Of a DNA stretch of 7,269 bases, positions 6,063-7,269 are shown piece after piece (the first letter of the stretch is position 1; the number at the start of each line of letters is the position of its first letter). The notes under the pieces are model-generated. The model had not been told where the DNA came from. It saw nothing but the letters and a program-made list of their open reading frames with translations, and did not search any database. Made by a program: the position numbers and the translations under genes. Location: contig JAITOG010000013.1 of NCBI GenBank assembly GCA_031290075.1, forward strand, positions 1 to 7,269, read 5' to 3'. This stretch comes from Holosporales bacterium. Its GTDB lineage: Bacteria; Pseudomonadota; Alphaproteobacteria; BNTO01.

Positions 6063-6578
6063 GTGAAAAACAAACTCTTATCATCTCAAAGATTTGTAGG
6101 AGTGATTGTATTTTTATTTATTATTTTAATAGATCAAATATCAAAATTTTTTATATGTCGTTTTTTAACTCTTGGATCAAGTATTACTGTTTTTAAATAC
6201 ATAAATTTTGTTTATGTAATGAATTCTGGTGTAAGCTTTGGGTTATTTAGTGATGGAAAATTATGGCAATTAGTATTAATAAACGTTGCTATTATTTTAG
6301 CTTTCATTTGGTTAATTAAAGAGTACTTTCATTCAACTCATATTTTTCATTCTATCGCAATAGCACTTATAATGGGCGGAGCAACGGGAAACGTTTTAGA
6401 TAGAATTTTTTATGGAGCTGTCGTTGATTTTATTGATTTTCATATAAATAACTATACTATTTCGTTATTAAATATAAAAATTAGCAATTGGCACTGGCCA
6501 GCATTTAACATTGCAGATTCAGCAATAACATGTGGTGTTTTTCTATTACTTCTTCGATCTCTTAAAACTAAAAAATAA
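6063..6578 (+). CDS. lspA: lipoprotein signal peptidase LspA (signal peptidase II)
   Basis: Inner-membrane aspartic protease that cleaves the signal peptide of diacylglyceryl-modified prolipoproteins just before the lipid-bearing cysteine. The product is 171 residues, a typical length. The start is GTG at 6063, preceded by GGAA at 6053-6056 with six bases of spacing; no ATG is usable nearby. Four hydrophobic segments lie at about 12-33, 66-86, 94-112 and 148-165. Family motifs are in order: DQISK (24-28), NSGVSFG (54-60), GGATGNVLDR (105-114) with catalytic D113, VVDFIDF (120-126), and FNIADSAI (148-155) with catalytic D152. The loop HINNYTISLLNIKISNW between the VVDFIDF and FNIAD motifs is longer than in E. 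coli. All key residues are intact. It follows the 2TM-protein gene and converges on rplT. Confidence 0.97.
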   Translation: MKNKLLSSQRFVGVIVFLFIILIDQISKFFICRFLTLGSSITVFKYINFVYVMNSGVSFGLFSDGKLWQLVLINVAIILAFIWLIKEYFHSTHIFHSIAIALIMGGATGNVLDRIFYGAVVDFIDFHINNYTISLLNIKISNWHWPAFNIADSAITCGVFLLLLRSLKTKK

Positions 6579-6580
6579 AA

Positions 6581-6603
6581 AATCCCCATTTAAAAAGGGG
6601 ATT
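6581..6603 (-). terminator. rho-independent terminator of rpmI-rplT, shared with lspA
   Basis: AATCCCC (6581-6587) pairs with GGGGATT (6597-6603) around a 9-base loop. Read on the minus strand it is followed by TTTTTATTTTTT, a good U tract, so it terminates rplT transcripts. It begins only two bases after the lspA stop. On the plus strand, T-rich sequence lies a little further away (6611-6620), so it may also end the lspA operon. Confidence 0.85.
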
Positions 6604-6625
6604 AAAAAAGTTTTCTTTTTTGAGA

Positions 6626-6994
6626 CTAATTATTAGCAACTTCCAAAGCTTTTTTTGAAGCATCTACTAAAATTTTAAAATATTCAGGTTCGTTTATAGC
6701 TATTTCTGCTACAACTTTGCGATCCAATTCAATTTTTGCTTTGTGAAGACCATTGATAAATTCTGAGTAAGTTAACCCATTTTTTCTGGCTGCAGCATTA
6801 ATTCGCTGTATCCAAAGCCCACGAAATGTACGTTTTTTATTACGACGATCGCGGTACGCGTATTGAAGCCCTTTTTCTACTTTTTCAATAGCTACACGAA
6901 AACAAGTATGAGAACGTCCTCTATACCCGCTCGCCATTTTTAAAATTTTCTTGTGCCGTGCGTGTGCCGCAACTCCTCTTTTAACTCTAGACAT
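6626..6994 (-). CDS. rplT: 50S ribosomal protein L20
   Basis: Large-subunit protein that binds 23S rRNA early and is needed for 50S assembly. The 122-residue product is full length. It shows the basic N-terminal extension (MSRVKRGVAAHARHKKIL), then the conserved core with QYAYRDRRNKKRTFRGLWIQ (44-63), RINAAAR (64-70), GLTYSEFINGL (73-83) and IELDRKVVAEIAI (88-100). The ATG at 6994 has AGAGG at 7002-7006, spaced by seven bases. This site touches the rpmI stop codon, and the two genes are only 11 bases apart, so they are translated from one message. In some bacteria L20 represses this operon by binding its leader; no such leader structure is evident here. Confidence 0.99.
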   Translation of the reverse strand: MSRVKRGVAAHARHKKILKMASGYRGRSHTCFRVAIEKVEKGLQYAYRDRRNKKRTFRGLWIQRINAAARKNGLTYSEFINGLHKAKIELDRKVVAEIAINEPEYFKILVDASKKALEVANN

Positions 6995-7005
6995 AATAAA
7001 ACCTC

Positions 7006-7203
7006 TTATACGTGAAAGTAATAATCACTAACTCTTTTAGCATCGCTTGGATGCAAAAGCTTCATCCCCCTGGTATCTCTAAGCATATCTTGAGGGCGTT
7101 TACGCATATTATGGCGTTTTCCTGTAGAAGCCATTTTCACTTTTCCTGTAGCCGTAAAGCAAAAACGTTTTTTAGCACTACTTTTTGTTTTTAATTTGGG
7201 CAT
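7006..7203 (-). CDS. rpmI: 50S ribosomal protein L35
   Basis: Small basic protein of the large ribosomal subunit, 65 residues, the usual length. It has the family start MPKLKTKSSAKKRF, followed by TATGKVK and GKRHNMRKR (28-36), with an alphaproteobacterial-style end in DAKRVSDYYFHV. The ATG at 7203 is preceded by AGGAGA at 7209-7214, with five bases of spacing. rplT follows directly, the normal rpmI-rplT order. infC commonly precedes this pair, but the 66 bases upstream show no infC tail in any minus-strand frame. Confidence 0.97.
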   Translation of the reverse strand: MPKLKTKSSAKKRFCFTATGKVKMASTGKRHNMRKRPQDMLRDTRGMKLLHPSDAKRVSDYYFHV

Positions 7204-7230
7204 TTTAATCTCCTAAAAAATAATGAATAA

Positions 7231-7259
7231 CATATAACAAACTGATAAGGCATGCCCAA
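7231..7259 (-). promoter_or_regulatory. possible rpmI-rplT promoter
   Basis: On the minus strand TTGGGC (7254-7259) and TATATG (7231-7236) are exactly 17 bases apart, each with four of six matches to the sigma-70 boxes. The -10 box ends about 27 bases before the rpmI start, leaving a short leader with the ribosome-binding site. If real, the pair is transcribed on its own. Confidence 0.35.
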
Positions 7260-7269
7260 GAACGATTTT

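Noticed and set aside
7253..7269. ATG at 7253 on the plus strand reading MPKNDF into the window edge
   Set aside because: Only six codons are visible, AAGG sits almost on the start codon, and the same bases serve as a candidate rpmI promoter.

Overview
The window looks like a piece of chromosome from an AT-rich, host-associated alphaproteobacterium. DnaK, L20, L35 and LspA all read as alphaproteobacterial. The low GC content, long non-coding gaps, degraded transposase and palindromic repeats fit an intracellular lineage such as Holosporales or Rickettsiales. That placement is inference from sequence style; no search was run.

Layout. Positions 1-302 hold two copies of a 93-bp palindromic repeat in opposite orientation, with a remnant of an integrase-type transposase between them. 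Then comes dnaK (494-2389, +), with no dnaJ behind it. A gap containing a long imperfect inverted repeat (2413-2576) precedes an unrecognised secreted 228-residue protein (2653-3339, +). It converges through a hairpin terminator on a secreted 507-residue protein (3450-4973, -). That protein carries a C-x-E and a P-C-x-x-C motif, arranged as in the zinc-dependent nucleotide/nucleic-acid deaminase fold. Positions 4974-5644 are gene-free and hold two more copies of the 93-bp repeat, again inverted to each other, around a possible gene tail and a small hairpin. The rest is housekeeping: a 2TM-type membrane protein (5645-6046, +) and lspA (6063-6578, +) form a probable operon, which converges on rpmI-rplT (minus strand, 7203 to 6626) at a shared hairpin terminator.

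How the parts relate. DnaK, LspA, L20 and L35 are core functions (protein folding, lipoprotein maturation, translation). The two exported proteins at 2653-4973 are the accessory part. The deaminase-like protein is the most interesting item: a Sec-exported candidate enzyme or toxin in a probable symbiont, in a block bounded by repeat pairs. Its activity and target cannot be read from the sequence.
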